A stretch of 18,270 bases of DNA from an uncultured Actinomycetes bacterium (lineage in GTDB: Bacteria > Actinomycetota > Actinomycetes > Mycobacteriales > Mycobacteriaceae): NCBI GenBank assembly GCA_903911165.1, contig CAIWCQ010000379.1, positions 1-18,270 of the forward strand, read 5' to 3'. Of this stretch, positions 1-7,178 are shown piece by piece. Below the pieces are notes generated by a model. It made no database searches, had not been told where the DNA came from, and saw nothing but the letters and a program-made list of their open reading frames with translations. Made by a program: the position numbers and the translations under genes. Position 1 is the first letter of the stretch. Every line of letters begins with the position of its first letter.

Positions 1-553
1 CCTCAATGCGCCACTGCGCCCGGCGGTCGGTATCGGGATTGTCCAGGTAATCCCGGGTCAGTGCGACGACGGCGTCGGCGTCGAGGGTAAGGCCCGGCTG
101 CGCACCCAGGGGCCCGGGGGAGAGCATGAACTCGAAGTTCCCGTCGGCGTCGAACGTCAGTGACCGGTCGTTGAGCGTGCCGACGATTCGATTGCTGTAG
201 TGGCCGTCATCCGGACCGCCGTAGACCGTGATCGACAGGTACACCGAGTCCCCGCGATTCCCGCTCACCCGATAGCTGCGGTGGGGGTCGATGGGTGCGA
301 GTTGGTAGAACGCGTCGGAGTTGTCTCCGCCCCACTTCTGGTTCGGGCCGATGATGTCGACGAAGCGGGGATTGTCCTTATCGCCCCACACGTAGGCGTC
401 GACCGCCACCCGCAGCAGGCTGAACGTCAGCCGGTACCCGTCGAGCAGATCGGGTTCCTCCAGCGGCGGATCCGCCGCCAGGAATTTCGCCTCGATGGTC
501 GCGAGTTCGGCGAGCAACCCATGGAACGCCTGCGAGAGTTCGTCGTCAGCCAC
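1..553 (-). CDS. DUF1214-like protein, N-terminal part (cut by window edge)
   Basis: Reading from a GTG at 553 towards position 1 gives about 184 residues in one open frame, running off the window edge, so the C-terminal part is missing. The N-terminus (VADDELSQAFHGLLAELA) is helical and soluble, with no signal peptide. It is followed by a beta-rich stretch containing FYQLAPIDPHRSYRVSG and SVYLSITVYGG, then FEFMLSPGPLG. This pattern recalls the mycobacterial DUF1214 proteins, whose biochemical role is unknown; the assignment is from memory. The GTG was chosen because a strong GGAG lies 8 nt upstream. That Shine-Dalgarno is part of a threefold 20-bp repeat (561-620). The gene is divergent from the mpt53-like gene. 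Confidence 0.6.
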   Translation of the reverse strand, partial: MADDELSQAFHGLLAELATIEAKFLAADPPLEEPDLLDGYRLTFSLLRVAVDAYVWGDKDNPRFVDIIGPNQKWGGDNSDAFYQLAPIDPHRSYRVSGNRGDSVYLSITVYGGPDDGHYSNRIVGTLNDRSLTFDADGNFEFMLSPGPLGAQPGLTLDADAVVALTRDYLDNPDTDRRAQWRIE

Positions 554-560
554 GCCCTGC

Positions 561-620
561 ACTCCTTTCGGTATGTCGGCACTCCTTTCGGTATGTCGGC
601 ACTCCTTTCGGTATGTCGGG
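561..620 (-). repeat. 3 x 20-bp tandem repeat carrying the Shine-Dalgarno
   Basis: Three head-to-tail copies of a 20-bp unit (561-580, 581-600, 601-620), identical except for the last base of the third. On the minus strand each unit reads GCCGACATACCGAAAGGAGT, so each carries a purine-rich GAAAGGAG. The copy nearest the DUF1214-like gene sits at ribosome-binding distance from its GTG start. A degenerate fourth ACATACCG lies just beyond, around 627-634. The array therefore triplicates a ribosome-binding site and could also be a repeated operator. Confidence 0.95.
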
Positions 621-680
621 GCCAACGGTATGTGGTGACGAACCGTCGTCTTACGCTTTTCTGACCGAGGTCCGAAATCC

Positions 681-710
681 GTGACGGCCACCCCCGGGTG
701 CCCCTAGCCT
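681..710 (+). promoter_or_regulatory. Possible promoter for the mpt53-like/ccdA-like pair
   Basis: GTGACG (681-686) and TAGCCT (705-710, TANNNT form) are separated by 18 bp and would start transcription about 25 nt before the ATG at 744, which has a GAGAGG ribosome-binding site. The match is modest and the call is tentative. Confidence 0.3.
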
Positions 711-743
711 CGAACTACACGCTCGTCACTCGAGAGGATTCGC

Positions 744-1244
744 ATGAAGACACCGATCCAAGCCCTGATCAGGCCACTGGCCCTGGTACTGGCGGTGGTG
801 GGGTTGACGTTCGGCATCGCGCAACCGGCCCCGGCGGCCGCCGCTGATCTGAACTTCACCGGGACCACCCTGAGCGGCGCACCCTTCAACGGCGCGAGCC
901 TTCAGGGCAAACCCGCGGTGCTGTGGTTCTGGACTCCGTGGTGCCCGTTCTGCAATCAGGAGGCGCCGAACGTCAGCGCGGTGGCGGCAGCTAATCCGAA
1001 CGTGACCTTTGTCGGGGTGTCCACCCGGGCCGACGTCTCCGCCATGGCGAATTTCGCTTCGAAGTACAACTTGAACTTCACCAACCTCAATGACGCGGAC
1101 GGCTCGATCTGGGCGATGTTCAACGTGCCCTGGCAGCCCGCCTACGTTTTCCTGCGCCCGGACGGTTCGTCGACCTTCGTCAACAACCCGGTCTCAGCGA
1201 TGTCCCAGCAGGAACTGACTAACCGGGTGCAAGCGCTGACATAG
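744..1244 (+). CDS. mpt53: Mpt53-like secreted thioredoxin-fold disulfide oxidoreductase
   Basis: The 166-residue protein starts with a signal peptide (KTPIQALIRP, a hydrophobic core, then alanine-rich PAAAAA near residue 34), so it acts outside the membrane. The mature part is a thioredoxin fold with the WCPFC active site (Cys67, Cys70) and the cis-proline loop VPWQP (Pro132). The sequence, including LQGKPAVLWFWTPWCPFC and KYNLNFTNLNDADG, closely resembles M. tuberculosis Mpt53 (Rv2878c), an exported DsbE/DsbA-like protein involved in disulfide formation in secreted proteins. The ATG at 744 has GAGAGG upstream. The stop codon directly abuts the GTG of the ccdA-like gene, so the two are almost certainly co-transcribed and translationally coupled. 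Confidence 0.92.
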   Translation: MKTPIQALIRPLALVLAVVGLTFGIAQPAPAAAADLNFTGTTLSGAPFNGASLQGKPAVLWFWTPWCPFCNQEAPNVSAVAAANPNVTFVGVSTRADVSAMANFASKYNLNFTNLNDADGSIWAMFNVPWQPAYVFLRPDGSSTFVNNPVSAMSQQELTNRVQALT

Positions 1245-2087
1245 GTGGAACAGAACCTCGTCGCGCTGGCCTTCGTGGCCGGCATGGTCGCGGCGTTCAA
1301 CCCCTGCGGGTTCGCGATGCTGCCCGCCTATCTGACCCTGGTGATCGATCCGCAGAGCAGCGGGCAGCTCGCCGCGGTGGGACGGGCGTTGGCCGCGACC
1401 GCAGCCATGGCTCTCGGGTTCCTGGCTGTGTTCGGATCGTTCGGGCTGCTAACGGTGTCGGTGGCCTCGACGGTGCAGCAGTATCTGCCGTACGTGACAT
1501 TGGCGATCGGGGTCAGCCTCGTCGGCCTCGGGATATGGCTGTTGTCCGGCCGGGAACTGCGGGCTCCGAATCTGGCGGGCGGGCGCTGGGTGCCGTCATC
1601 GCGATTGGGGTCGATGTTCGGGTACGGCGTCGGCTACGCGATCGCGTCGCTGTCGTGCACGATCGGGCCGTTCCTGGCGGTCACCGGCAGCAGCCTGCGC
1701 AAGGGTTCGCCGGCCCAGGGCGTGCTGGTCTACCTGGCTTACGCGGCGGGGATCGCCCTGGTGGTCGGGGTGCTCGCGGTGGCCGTGGCGCTGGCGAGGT
1801 CCTCGTTGGTCGACCGGATGCGGACCGTGCTGCCCTACATCAACCGGATCAGCGGCCTGATCCTGGTGGTGGTGGGTCTGTATGTCGGCTACTACGGCTT
1901 CTACGAGATTCGGCTGTTCACCGCAAACGGCAGCGCAGACGATCCGGTGGTCGGTGCGGCCGGGCGACTTCAACGGGCGCTGGCGGGCTGGGTCTATACC
2001 CACGGCGCCTGGCCGTGGTTGCTGGTCCTGGGTGGGCTCATCGCGGCCGCCGCGGCGCTATGGGCACGACGGCGGATCCACCGGTAG
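1245..2087 (+). CDS. CcdA/DsbD-like membrane thiol-disulfide electron carrier
   Basis: This 280-residue polytopic membrane protein has about six to seven hydrophobic segments (roughly 5-30, 48-73, 80-101, 122-148, 157-183, 197-219, 253-273). The family signature NPCGFAMLPAYL places Cys21 in the first helix. A second cysteine, Cys138, in ASLSCTIGPFLAV forms the expected redox pair. CcdA-type proteins carry reducing equivalents from cytoplasmic thioredoxin across the membrane to an extracytoplasmic thioredoxin-like partner. The partner here is evidently the adjacent Mpt53-like protein, the same pairing as Rv2877c-Rv2878c in M. tuberculosis. The GTG start follows the previous TAG with no gap and no independent ribosome-binding site, indicating coupled translation. 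Confidence 0.9.
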   Translation: MEQNLVALAFVAGMVAAFNPCGFAMLPAYLTLVIDPQSSGQLAAVGRALAATAAMALGFLAVFGSFGLLTVSVASTVQQYLPYVTLAIGVSLVGLGIWLLSGRELRAPNLAGGRWVPSSRLGSMFGYGVGYAIASLSCTIGPFLAVTGSSLRKGSPAQGVLVYLAYAAGIALVVGVLAVAVALARSSLVDRMRTVLPYINRISGLILVVVGLYVGYYGFYEIRLFTANGSADDPVVGAAGRLQRALAGWVYTHGAWPWLLVLGGLIAAAAALWARRRIHR

Positions 2088-2099
2088 GCCGACTGCGGT

Positions 2100-2105
2100 T
2101 ATAGT
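2100..2105 (+). promoter_or_regulatory. -10 box for the small secreted protein gene
   Basis: TATAGT lies 13 nt after the ccdA-like stop and would give a leader of roughly 33 nt before the ATG at 2145. No convincing -35 hexamer is seen, which is common in mycobacterial promoters. It suggests independent transcription as well as read-through from the redox pair. Confidence 0.4.
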
Positions 2106-2144
2106 CGAACTCCCACGCTGGGAAAACAGGTCGAGAGGAACGAG

Positions 2145-2435
2145 ATGAGACAGTCCACCCGCACCTGGGTTGCCGCTGCGGCGGCAGTTCTGGGTCTGAC
2201 GACGGTGCCGGCGGCGATCGTCACCATCTCAGGCAGCGGAGAGGCCCACGCCGACGTGTGCGCCAGCGCCGGCCGACGCGTCTCGGTCAGTGGTTGCGCC
2301 AACCTATCCGACGTGATGGCCCCCTACGTGGTGGAACCCGACGCCTACGCGCCACTGCCCCAGGACATCGCACCCAACGTGAACGCCTGCGTGGGCTACA
2401 ACGGCCGCTGGGTGAGCGCCAACAGCTGCGGGTAG
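2145..2435 (+). CDS. Small secreted protein with four cysteines, unknown function
   Basis: This is a 96-residue protein with a clear Sec signal peptide: a basic N-terminus (MRQSTR), an alanine/leucine core, and a probable cleavage after Ala-His-Ala (residues 34-36). The mature chain of about 60 residues has exactly four cysteines (39, 51, 82, 95) and ends in NSCG. I do not recognise a named family; it resembles the many short exported mycobacterial hypotheticals. A good ribosome-binding site (GAGAGGAACGAG) precedes the ATG. It lies 57 bp after the ccdA-like gene on the same strand, so an even-cysteine secreted protein sits next to an oxidative-folding pair. That it is a client of the pair is inference. 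Transcription ends at the hairpin at 2449-2476. Confidence 0.8.
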   Translation: MRQSTRTWVAAAAAVLGLTTVPAAIVTISGSGEAHADVCASAGRRVSVSGCANLSDVMAPYVVEPDAYAPLPQDIAPNVNACVGYNGRWVSANSCG

Positions 2436-2448
2436 GTCACCGACGACA

Positions 2449-2476
2449 AGATGCCCCGCCGCTCGGCGGGGCATCT
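2449..2476. terminator. Bidirectional intrinsic terminator hairpin
   Basis: A perfect 12-bp stem (2449-2460 with 2465-2476) closes a 4-nt GCTC loop. It begins 13 nt after the small secreted gene and ends 13 nt before the katG stop, so it serves both convergent transcripts. On the plus strand it is followed by CGTCTTT, a weak T tract. It is the only classical strong hairpin at any of the six convergent junctions in the window. Confidence 0.88.
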
Positions 2477-2489
2477 CGTCTTTGGGCTA

Positions 2490-4661
2490 CTACTTCTTGA
2501 CGTCGAACCGGTCGAGGTCCATCACCTTGGAGAATGCCGCGGCGAAGTCCCGGGCGAACTTCTCCTTCGCGTCGTCCTCGGCATAGACCTCGGCCACCGC
2601 GCGCAGTTGCGAGTTCGACCCGAAGATCAGGTCGACGCGGCTTCCGATCCACTTCTGCTTGCCCGTGGACCGATCCTTGCCCACGTAGGTTTCGTCGTCC
2701 TTCGAGGATGGTGACCACTCGGTGTCCATATCGAGCAGGTTCACAAAGTAGTCGTTCGTCAGCCGACCCGGCTTGTCGGTGAACACACCGAGCTTCGAGT
2801 CCTTGAAGTTGGCGCCGAGAACCCGAAGGCCACCCACCAGAACCGTCATCTCCGGCACGGTCAGCGTCAGCAGATTGGCCCGGTCGATCAGCATGTACTC
2901 GGCCGGCAGGGGGTTGCCCTTGCCGGCGAAGTTGCGGAAACCGTCGGACTTCGGCTCCAGGTACGCGAACGACTCGACATCAGTCATCTCCGGGCTGGCG
3001 TCACCGCGACCTGGGGTGAACGGCACCGCGATGTCGAAACCGGCATCCTTGGCTGCCTTCTCGACAGCCGCGACACCGCCAATAACCACGAGATCGGCGA
3101 ACGACACCTTGGTACCGGACGCCTTCTGGATCTCCTCGAGCTTGCGCACCACCTGGGCGAGCTCATCGGGTTCGTTCGATTCCCAGCCGGCCTGCGGCTG
3201 CAGGCGGATGCGGCCACCGTTGGCACCGCCGCGCTTATCGCTGTCGCGGTACGACGAGGCCGCCTTCCATGCGGTCGAAACCAGTTGGGGCACAGTCAGT
3301 CCCGACGCCAGGATCTGTTCCTTCAGTTTGGCGACATCATCAGCAGAGATCTTGCTCTGGCCGATGGGGATATTGTCCTGCCACAGCAGTGCTTCCTTGG
3401 GAACCAGCGGGCCCACATAACGGGCCACCGGGCCCATATCGCGGTGAATCAGCTTGAACCAGGCCCGGGCGAACGCGTCCTCGAGCTCCCTGGGATTGTC
3501 AAGCCAGCGGCGGGTGATCTTCTCGTAGATCGGATCCACCCGCATCGAGATATCCGTGGTCAGCATCGACGGATGGGTCCTGCCGGTACCGAAGGGTTCG
3601 GGCACCGAGTTCGCCCAGCCACCGTCCTTGGGCTTCCACTGATGGGCTCCGGTCGGACTCGCGGTCAGTTCCCATTCGTTGCCGTACAGGATTTCCAGAT
3701 AGCTGTTATCCCACTTGGTCGGGGTGTGCGTCCAGATGACCTCAAGGCCGCTGGTGACGGCGTCCTTGCCGACTCCGGTGCCGAAGTCACTCTTCCAGCC
3801 CAGGCCCTGCAACTCGATCGGGGCGTCTTCCGGATCCGGGCCAACGGTTCCGTCGCCGCCGGCGCCGTGGGTCTTGCCGAAGGTGTGACCACCAACGATC
3901 AGCGCTGCGGTCTCGACGTCATTCATCGCCATCCGTCCGAACGTCTCACGGATATCCATCGCGGCAGCCAATGGATCCGGAACACCCTCGGGGCCTTCGG
4001 GATTGACGTAGATCAAGCCCATCGTGGTGGCGCCCAGCGGGTTCTCCAAGACTCGCTGGCCGGTGTAACGGGCGTCGGTGCCCAACCAGGTGTCCTCGGA
4101 ACCCCAGTAGATGTCCTCATCGGGCTGCCAACGGTCTTGGCGGCCGAAGGCGAAGCCGAACGTCTTGAAGCCCATCGCGTCCATGGCGTGGTTACCGGCA
4201 AAGATCATCAGATCCGCCCACGACAGGCTCTTGCCGTACTTCTTCTTGACCGGCCACAACAACCGGCGCGCCTTGTCCAGGCTGGTGTTATCCGGCCAGC
4301 TGCCGATCGGCGCGAAGCGCTGCATACCGGAACCGGCGCCACCGCGGCCATCCTGCACCCGGTAAGTGCCCGCCGAGTGCCACGCCATCCGCACGAAGAA
4401 CGGACCGTAGTTGCCGTAGTCGGCAGGCCACCAATCCTGCGAATCGGTCATCACCGCTTCGACATCGGCCTTGAGTGCATCGACGTCAATGGTCGCGACC
4501 GCTGCGGCGTAATCGAAATCGGAATCCATCGGATTGTTCTCGGCGGGGTACTTCACCAGCATCTTGAGGTTGATCTGGTCGGGCCACCAATCGCGGTTGC
4601 TGCCCCCCTCTACCGGCGGCCTGATCCGCATTGGGCAGCCGCCCGCGTTGTCCTCAGCCAT
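2490..4661 (-). CDS. katG: Catalase-peroxidase KatG
   Basis: The 723-residue haem enzyme removes hydrogen peroxide by catalase and peroxidase reactions; the M. tuberculosis homologue (740 residues) also activates isoniazid. Distal residues Arg91, Trp94 and His95 are in [12 protein letters not shown]. The proximal haem ligand His259 is in [12 protein letters not shown], with Asp370 and Trp310 in their expected places. The Met-Tyr-Trp crosslink residues are present (Trp94, Tyr218, Met244). The serine corresponding to M. tuberculosis Ser315 is Ser304. The C-terminal duplicate domain is complete. An oddity is [10 protein letters not shown] (155-164) where M. tuberculosis has AGNCALESMG. The ATG at 4661 has a polypurine GAAAGGAAA upstream. 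It lies 61 bp after furA on the same strand, as in other mycobacteria. Confidence 0.98.
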   Translation of the reverse strand: MAEDNAGGCPMRIRPPVEGGSNRDWWPDQINLKMLVKYPAENNPMDSDFDYAAAVATIDVDALKADVEAVMTDSQDWWPADYGNYGPFFVRMAWHSAGTYRVQDGRGGAGSGMQRFAPIGSWPDNTSLDKARRLLWPVKKKYGKSLSWADLMIFAGNHAMDAMGFKTFGFAFGRQDRWQPDEDIYWGSEDTWLGTDARYTGQRVLENPLGATTMGLIYVNPEGPEGVPDPLAAAMDIRETFGRMAMNDVETAALIVGGHTFGKTHGAGGDGTVGPDPEDAPIELQGLGWKSDFGTGVGKDAVTSGLEVIWTHTPTKWDNSYLEILYGNEWELTASPTGAHQWKPKDGGWANSVPEPFGTGRTHPSMLTTDISMRVDPIYEKITRRWLDNPRELEDAFARAWFKLIHRDMGPVARYVGPLVPKEALLWQDNIPIGQSKISADDVAKLKEQILASGLTVPQLVSTAWKAASSYRDSDKRGGANGGRIRLQPQAGWESNEPDELAQVVRKLEEIQKASGTKVSFADLVVIGGVAAVEKAAKDAGFDIAVPFTPGRGDASPEMTDVESFAYLEPKSDGFRNFAGKGNPLPAEYMLIDRANLLTLTVPEMTVLVGGLRVLGANFKDSKLGVFTDKPGRLTNDYFVNLLDMDTEWSPSSKDDETYVGKDRSTGKQKWIGSRVDLIFGSNSQLRAVAEVYAEDDAKEKFARDFAAAFSKVMDLDRFDVKK

Positions 4662-4694
4662 TGAATTTCCTTTCAGGAGTGGGTGATTCGAGCC

Positions 4695-4714
4695 GCGATC
4701 ACGGTTGTGATCGC
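4695..4714 (-). other. Perfect hairpin between furA and katG
   Basis: GCGATCAC, a 4-nt loop and GTGATCGC form a perfect 8-bp stem between the furA stop (4723) and the katG ATG (4661). No T tract follows on the transcribed strand, so it is unlikely to be a terminator. In other mycobacteria the furA-katG transcript is known to be processed near the katG 5' end and stabilised by a polypurine stretch; the hairpin plus the GAAAGGAAA near 4669-4677 fits such an element. That role is inferred. Confidence 0.6.
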
Positions 4715-4722
4715 AGCGTAGG

Positions 4723-5142
4723 TCAGGTCGAACAATCTGGGCAGAGTCCCCAGTAGATGACCTCGGCTTCGTCGAGAACGAAACCGTGGTCGGACGCCGC
4801 TGTCAGACAGGGCGCGTCGCCAACGGCGCAGTCGACGTCCGCGATGGTTCCGCAGGACCGGCATACAACGTGGTGATGGTTGTCGCTGACCCTCGACTCG
4901 TAGCGGGCCACAGACCCCGAGGGCTGAATGCGCCGGAGCAGTCCCGCGTCGGTCAGTGCGGCCAGGACGTCGTAGACGGCCTGCCGCGACACGTCGGGTA
5001 GTCCGGCCCGAACCGCGCCGAAAATCGTGTCCGTGTCGGCATGGGGGTGGGCGTGCACCGCGCCGAGAACGGCCACGCGAGGCCGGGTCACCCGCAGGGC
5101 GGAGTTGCGTAGAAGCTCCGCATAATCCGACGTTAACGGCAC
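4723..5142 (-). CDS. furA: FurA, redox-sensing metal-dependent repressor
   Basis: The 139-residue Fur-family regulator has an N-terminal winged helix ([11 protein letters not shown] and the recognition region [14 protein letters not shown], 50-63) and a C-terminal metal/dimer domain. The latter has HHH (89-91), CRSC (94-97), a further Cys105 and CPDC (134-137). It closely matches mycobacterial FurA, which represses furA-katG and is relieved by oxidative stress. The frame is open further upstream, but GTG at 5142 was chosen because homologues start there ([11 protein letters not shown]) and a promoter -10 box ends exactly 7 nt before it. Translation of a leaderless mRNA is therefore likely. 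katG lies 61 bp downstream in the same operon. Confidence 0.95.
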   Translation of the reverse strand: MPLTSDYAELLRNSALRVTRPRVAVLGAVHAHPHADTDTIFGAVRAGLPDVSRQAVYDVLAALTDAGLLRRIQPSGSVARYESRVSDNHHHVVCRSCGTIADVDCAVGDAPCLTAASDHGFVLDEAEVIYWGLCPDCST

Positions 5143-5149
5143 GATTGAG

Positions 5150-5178
5150 ATCCTGCCGCGTTTTCTGGAATCAGTCAA
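5150..5178 (-). promoter_or_regulatory. furA-katG promoter, leaderless; likely FurA operator
   Basis: On the minus strand, TTGACT (5173-5178) and CAGGAT (5150-5155) are separated by exactly 17 bp. The -10 box ends 7 nt before the furA GTG, placing +1 on the start codon. The spacer is AT-richer than the surroundings and carries a small CTG-ATTC-CAG dyad (5166-5175). FurA autoregulation through this kind of promoter region is established for mycobacteria; the exact operator boundaries here are inferred. Confidence 0.7.
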
Positions 5179-5207
5179 GTGTGTGTCGGGCTCGTTTGGA
5201 CGATCGG

Positions 5208-5213
5208 TAAGGT
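5208..5213 (+). promoter_or_regulatory. -10 box of the MTHFR operon, leaderless
   Basis: TAAGGT (TANNNT) ends 8 nt before the GTG at 5222. There is no Shine-Dalgarno at proper spacing, and no clear -35. It is divergent from the furA promoter, the two start codons being 79 nt apart. Confidence 0.5.
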
Positions 5214-5221
5214 TGTTCCTT

Positions 5222-6115
5222 GTGTCTCTCTCTACGGTCGCTCTGGAAATGGTGGCGCCCAATACCGATCGCAGCCTGACCGAGCAGTTGGACGAGGCAC
5301 GCAAGGTTGCCCGGATCTCGACCGAGACCGGACTAGCCGGGCGGATCGGCCACGTGATGATTCCGGGGATGATCGATGAGGACGACGACCGCCCGGTGGA
5401 GATGAAACCCAAACTCGACGTCTTGGATTACTGGCAACTCATCGCGCCGGAACTTCCCGGCATCAAGGGTCTGTGCACCCAGGTCACCGCATTCTCCGAC
5501 GAGATTGCACTGCGTCGGCGAGTAACCGATCTGGTCGCTGCGGGTATGGAGGGCATCGCGTTCGTCGGCGTGCCGCGCACCCTGAACGACGGCGAAGGCG
5601 GCGGCGTCGCACCCACCGACGCATTGGCGATCTATCAAGATCTGGTGCCCAACCGCGGGGCGATTCTGATCCCGACCCGCGACGGCGAGGCGGGCCGCTT
5701 CGGGTTCAAATGCGCCCGTGGCGCGACCTACGGCATGACGCAGTTGCTGTACTCCGATGCCATCGTCGGATTCCTGGCGGACTTCGCCCGATCCAGCGAC
5801 CAGCGCCCCGAAATCCTGCTCTCCTTCGGCTTCGTGCCGAAGGTGGAAAGCCGCGTGGGACTGATCAATTGGCTGATCCAGGATGCCGGCAACGCCGCTG
5901 TCGCCGCCGAACAGGACTTCGTCACGACGCTGGCCGCCTCCGATCCGGTCGACAAGCGCCGGCTCACCGTCGATCTCTATAAGCGAGTGATCGACGGCGT
6001 CGCCGAGCTGGGGTTCCCACTCAGCATCCATTTCGAGGCGACCTACGGGTATTCCGCACCGGCCTTCGATACGTTTGCCGAAATGCTGGCCTACTGGTCG
6101 CCGCCGCGCGCGTGA
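5222..6115 (+). CDS. Mycobacterial-type methylenetetrahydrofolate reductase
   Basis: The 297-residue protein matches the atypical mycobacterial MTHFR family typified by Rv2172c (301 residues), including GLAGRIGHVMIPGM, GIKGLCTQVTAF, FVGVPRT, GATYGMTQLLYSD and FGFVPKVESRVGL. The reaction is NADH-dependent reduction of 5,10-methylene-THF to 5-methyl-THF, feeding methionine synthesis. The family is distinct in sequence from canonical flavin-dependent MetF. An earlier ATG at 5183 keeps the frame open, but GTG at 5222 fits homologue N-termini (SLSTVALEMVAPN versus TLNTIALELVPPN) and sits 8 nt after a -10 box. It is followed after 10 bp by the MenC-like gene, so the two form an operon divergent from furA. 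Confidence 0.88.
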   Translation: MSLSTVALEMVAPNTDRSLTEQLDEARKVARISTETGLAGRIGHVMIPGMIDEDDDRPVEMKPKLDVLDYWQLIAPELPGIKGLCTQVTAFSDEIALRRRVTDLVAAGMEGIAFVGVPRTLNDGEGGGVAPTDALAIYQDLVPNRGAILIPTRDGEAGRFGFKCARGATYGMTQLLYSDAIVGFLADFARSSDQRPEILLSFGFVPKVESRVGLINWLIQDAGNAAVAAEQDFVTTLAASDPVDKRRLTVDLYKRVIDGVAELGFPLSIHFEATYGYSAPAFDTFAEMLAYWSPPRA

Positions 6116-6132
6116 GGAACCGGGCGTGAGGA
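6111..6132 (+). repeat. Stop/start-spanning 14-bp duplication
   Basis: CGTGAGGA occurs at 6111-6118 and again at 6125-6132, a 14-bp period. The first copy holds the MTHFR stop (TGA 6113-6115) and the GAGGA ribosome-binding site for the next gene. The second copy supplies the GTG start (6126) of that gene. Outside the 8-bp core the two units are only partly alike. Confidence 0.65.
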
Positions 6133-7097
6133 CCTGGATTGACTTCGACGAAGCGCCGGTGTTCGAGATTCCCCTGATCGACGAGATCGGCGGACGTCGC
6201 GTCCATCAGGGCATGCTCATCGAGGGCCCGCAGGGGTGGGGGGAGTTCAGCGCGCCCCCCGATGTGGACGACGAGCGCGCGGGACGCTGGCTCACCGCAT
6301 CGGTCGAGGCAGGCACAGTCGGCTGGCCGGACCCGGTTCGGGGCCGGGTGCCGGTTGCGGTGACGGTACCGGCGGTGGATCCGGATCGAGCCCGGGAAAT
6401 CGTCGCCGCAGCCGGATGTCGGACCGCGTCGGTCCGGGTCGGCGATCCGGGCGGCACACTTGCCGGCGACATCGCCCGGGTGGCGGCGGTGCGTGAGGCA
6501 CTGGGACCCTCGGGGTCGATCCGCTGCGATGCCAACGGCAACTGGGATCTCGACGCTGCGGTCGCGGCGATCGCGGCGCTGGATCAAGCCGCCGGGGGAC
6601 TGGAGTTCATCGAACAGCCGTGCCGCACCCTCGCGGAGGTCTCGGCATTACGCAGGCGGGTGGATGTTCCGGTCGCCGTCGACCAGTCGATTCGGGACGC
6701 GCCCGATCCGCTGCGACTGCCACTGGCGTCCTCGGCAGATATCGCAGTGCTGACCGTCGCCGCCCTGGGCGGGGTCCGGCGCGCGCTGCGAGTCGCCGAG
6801 TCCTGCGCCCTGCCGTGCGTGGTGTCCGGCTCACTGGAGAGCAGTATCGGGACCGCCGGCGGCCTGGCACTGGCCGCCATCCTGCCCGACACCGGGTACG
6901 CGCACACGCTGGGAGTGGGGGTGCTCGGCGGCGATATCGTCAGCGCAGGCCGGGCCCTGATGCCCGTCGACGGCACCCTTCCGGTCTCACCCATGCCACC
7001 GGCACCCGATCCCGCCCGGCTGACGCAGTTCGCGGCCGACGACGCGACCGTTGCCCGGTGGCGTCACCGGCTCGCGTCCGTGCGGCGCTACACCTGA
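6126..7097 (+). CDS. MenC-like enolase-superfamily protein lacking both catalytic lysines
   Basis: The 323-residue protein has the fold layout of o-succinylbenzoate synthase (MenC; about 326 residues in M. tuberculosis): an N-terminal capping region with LIEGPQGWGEF, then a TIM-like barrel. The three metal-binding acids are kept: Asp135 in CDANGNW, Glu163 in FIEQPC and Asp186 in AVDQS. The lysines essential in MenC are not. The KxK motif is Ser102-Val-Arg104 (TASVRVGDPG), and the barrel Lys is Thr210 (AVLTVAALGG). Asp-Glu-Ser has become Asp-Gln-Ser. It is therefore a paralogue with altered or no lyase chemistry; a separate genuine menC elsewhere is expected. GTG at 6126 has GAGGA 8-9 nt upstream. 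It shares an operon with the MTHFR. Confidence 0.82.
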   Translation: MRTWIDFDEAPVFEIPLIDEIGGRRVHQGMLIEGPQGWGEFSAPPDVDDERAGRWLTASVEAGTVGWPDPVRGRVPVAVTVPAVDPDRAREIVAAAGCRTASVRVGDPGGTLAGDIARVAAVREALGPSGSIRCDANGNWDLDAAVAAIAALDQAAGGLEFIEQPCRTLAEVSALRRRVDVPVAVDQSIRDAPDPLRLPLASSADIAVLTVAALGGVRRALRVAESCALPCVVSGSLESSIGTAGGLALAAILPDTGYAHTLGVGVLGGDIVSAGRALMPVDGTLPVSPMPPAPDPARLTQFAADDATVARWRHRLASVRRYT

Positions 7098-7110
7098 GGA
7101 CCAGCAGCAC

Positions 7111-7178
7111 GTGACCGCCAGCGGCCTGTGACTACCAGCGGACCGTGACTACCAGCGGCCCGTGACCATCAGCGGCTG
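7111..7178. repeat. 4 x 17-bp degenerate tandem repeat at a convergent junction
   Basis: Four units begin at 7111, 7128, 7145 and 7162, with consensus GTGACTACCAGCGGCCC. They start 13 nt after the MenC-like stop and run through the stop of the small minus-strand membrane gene (TGA, 7169-7171). On the minus strand the copies at 7128 and 7145 each carry a TAG, so the stop region itself appears to have been duplicated. A 7-bp hairpin (7172-7178 with 7182-7188) overlaps the last copy. Confidence 0.88.

Noticed and set aside
3285..4664. 459-codon open frame on the plus strand inside katG
   Set aside because: It is antisense to a full-length, motif-complete KatG, has no recognisable domain and reflects GC-rich codon bias.
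7111..7178. CRISPR array
   Set aside because: Units are directly adjacent without spacers and only 17 bp long; the same holds for the other tandem arrays, and no cas gene is present.
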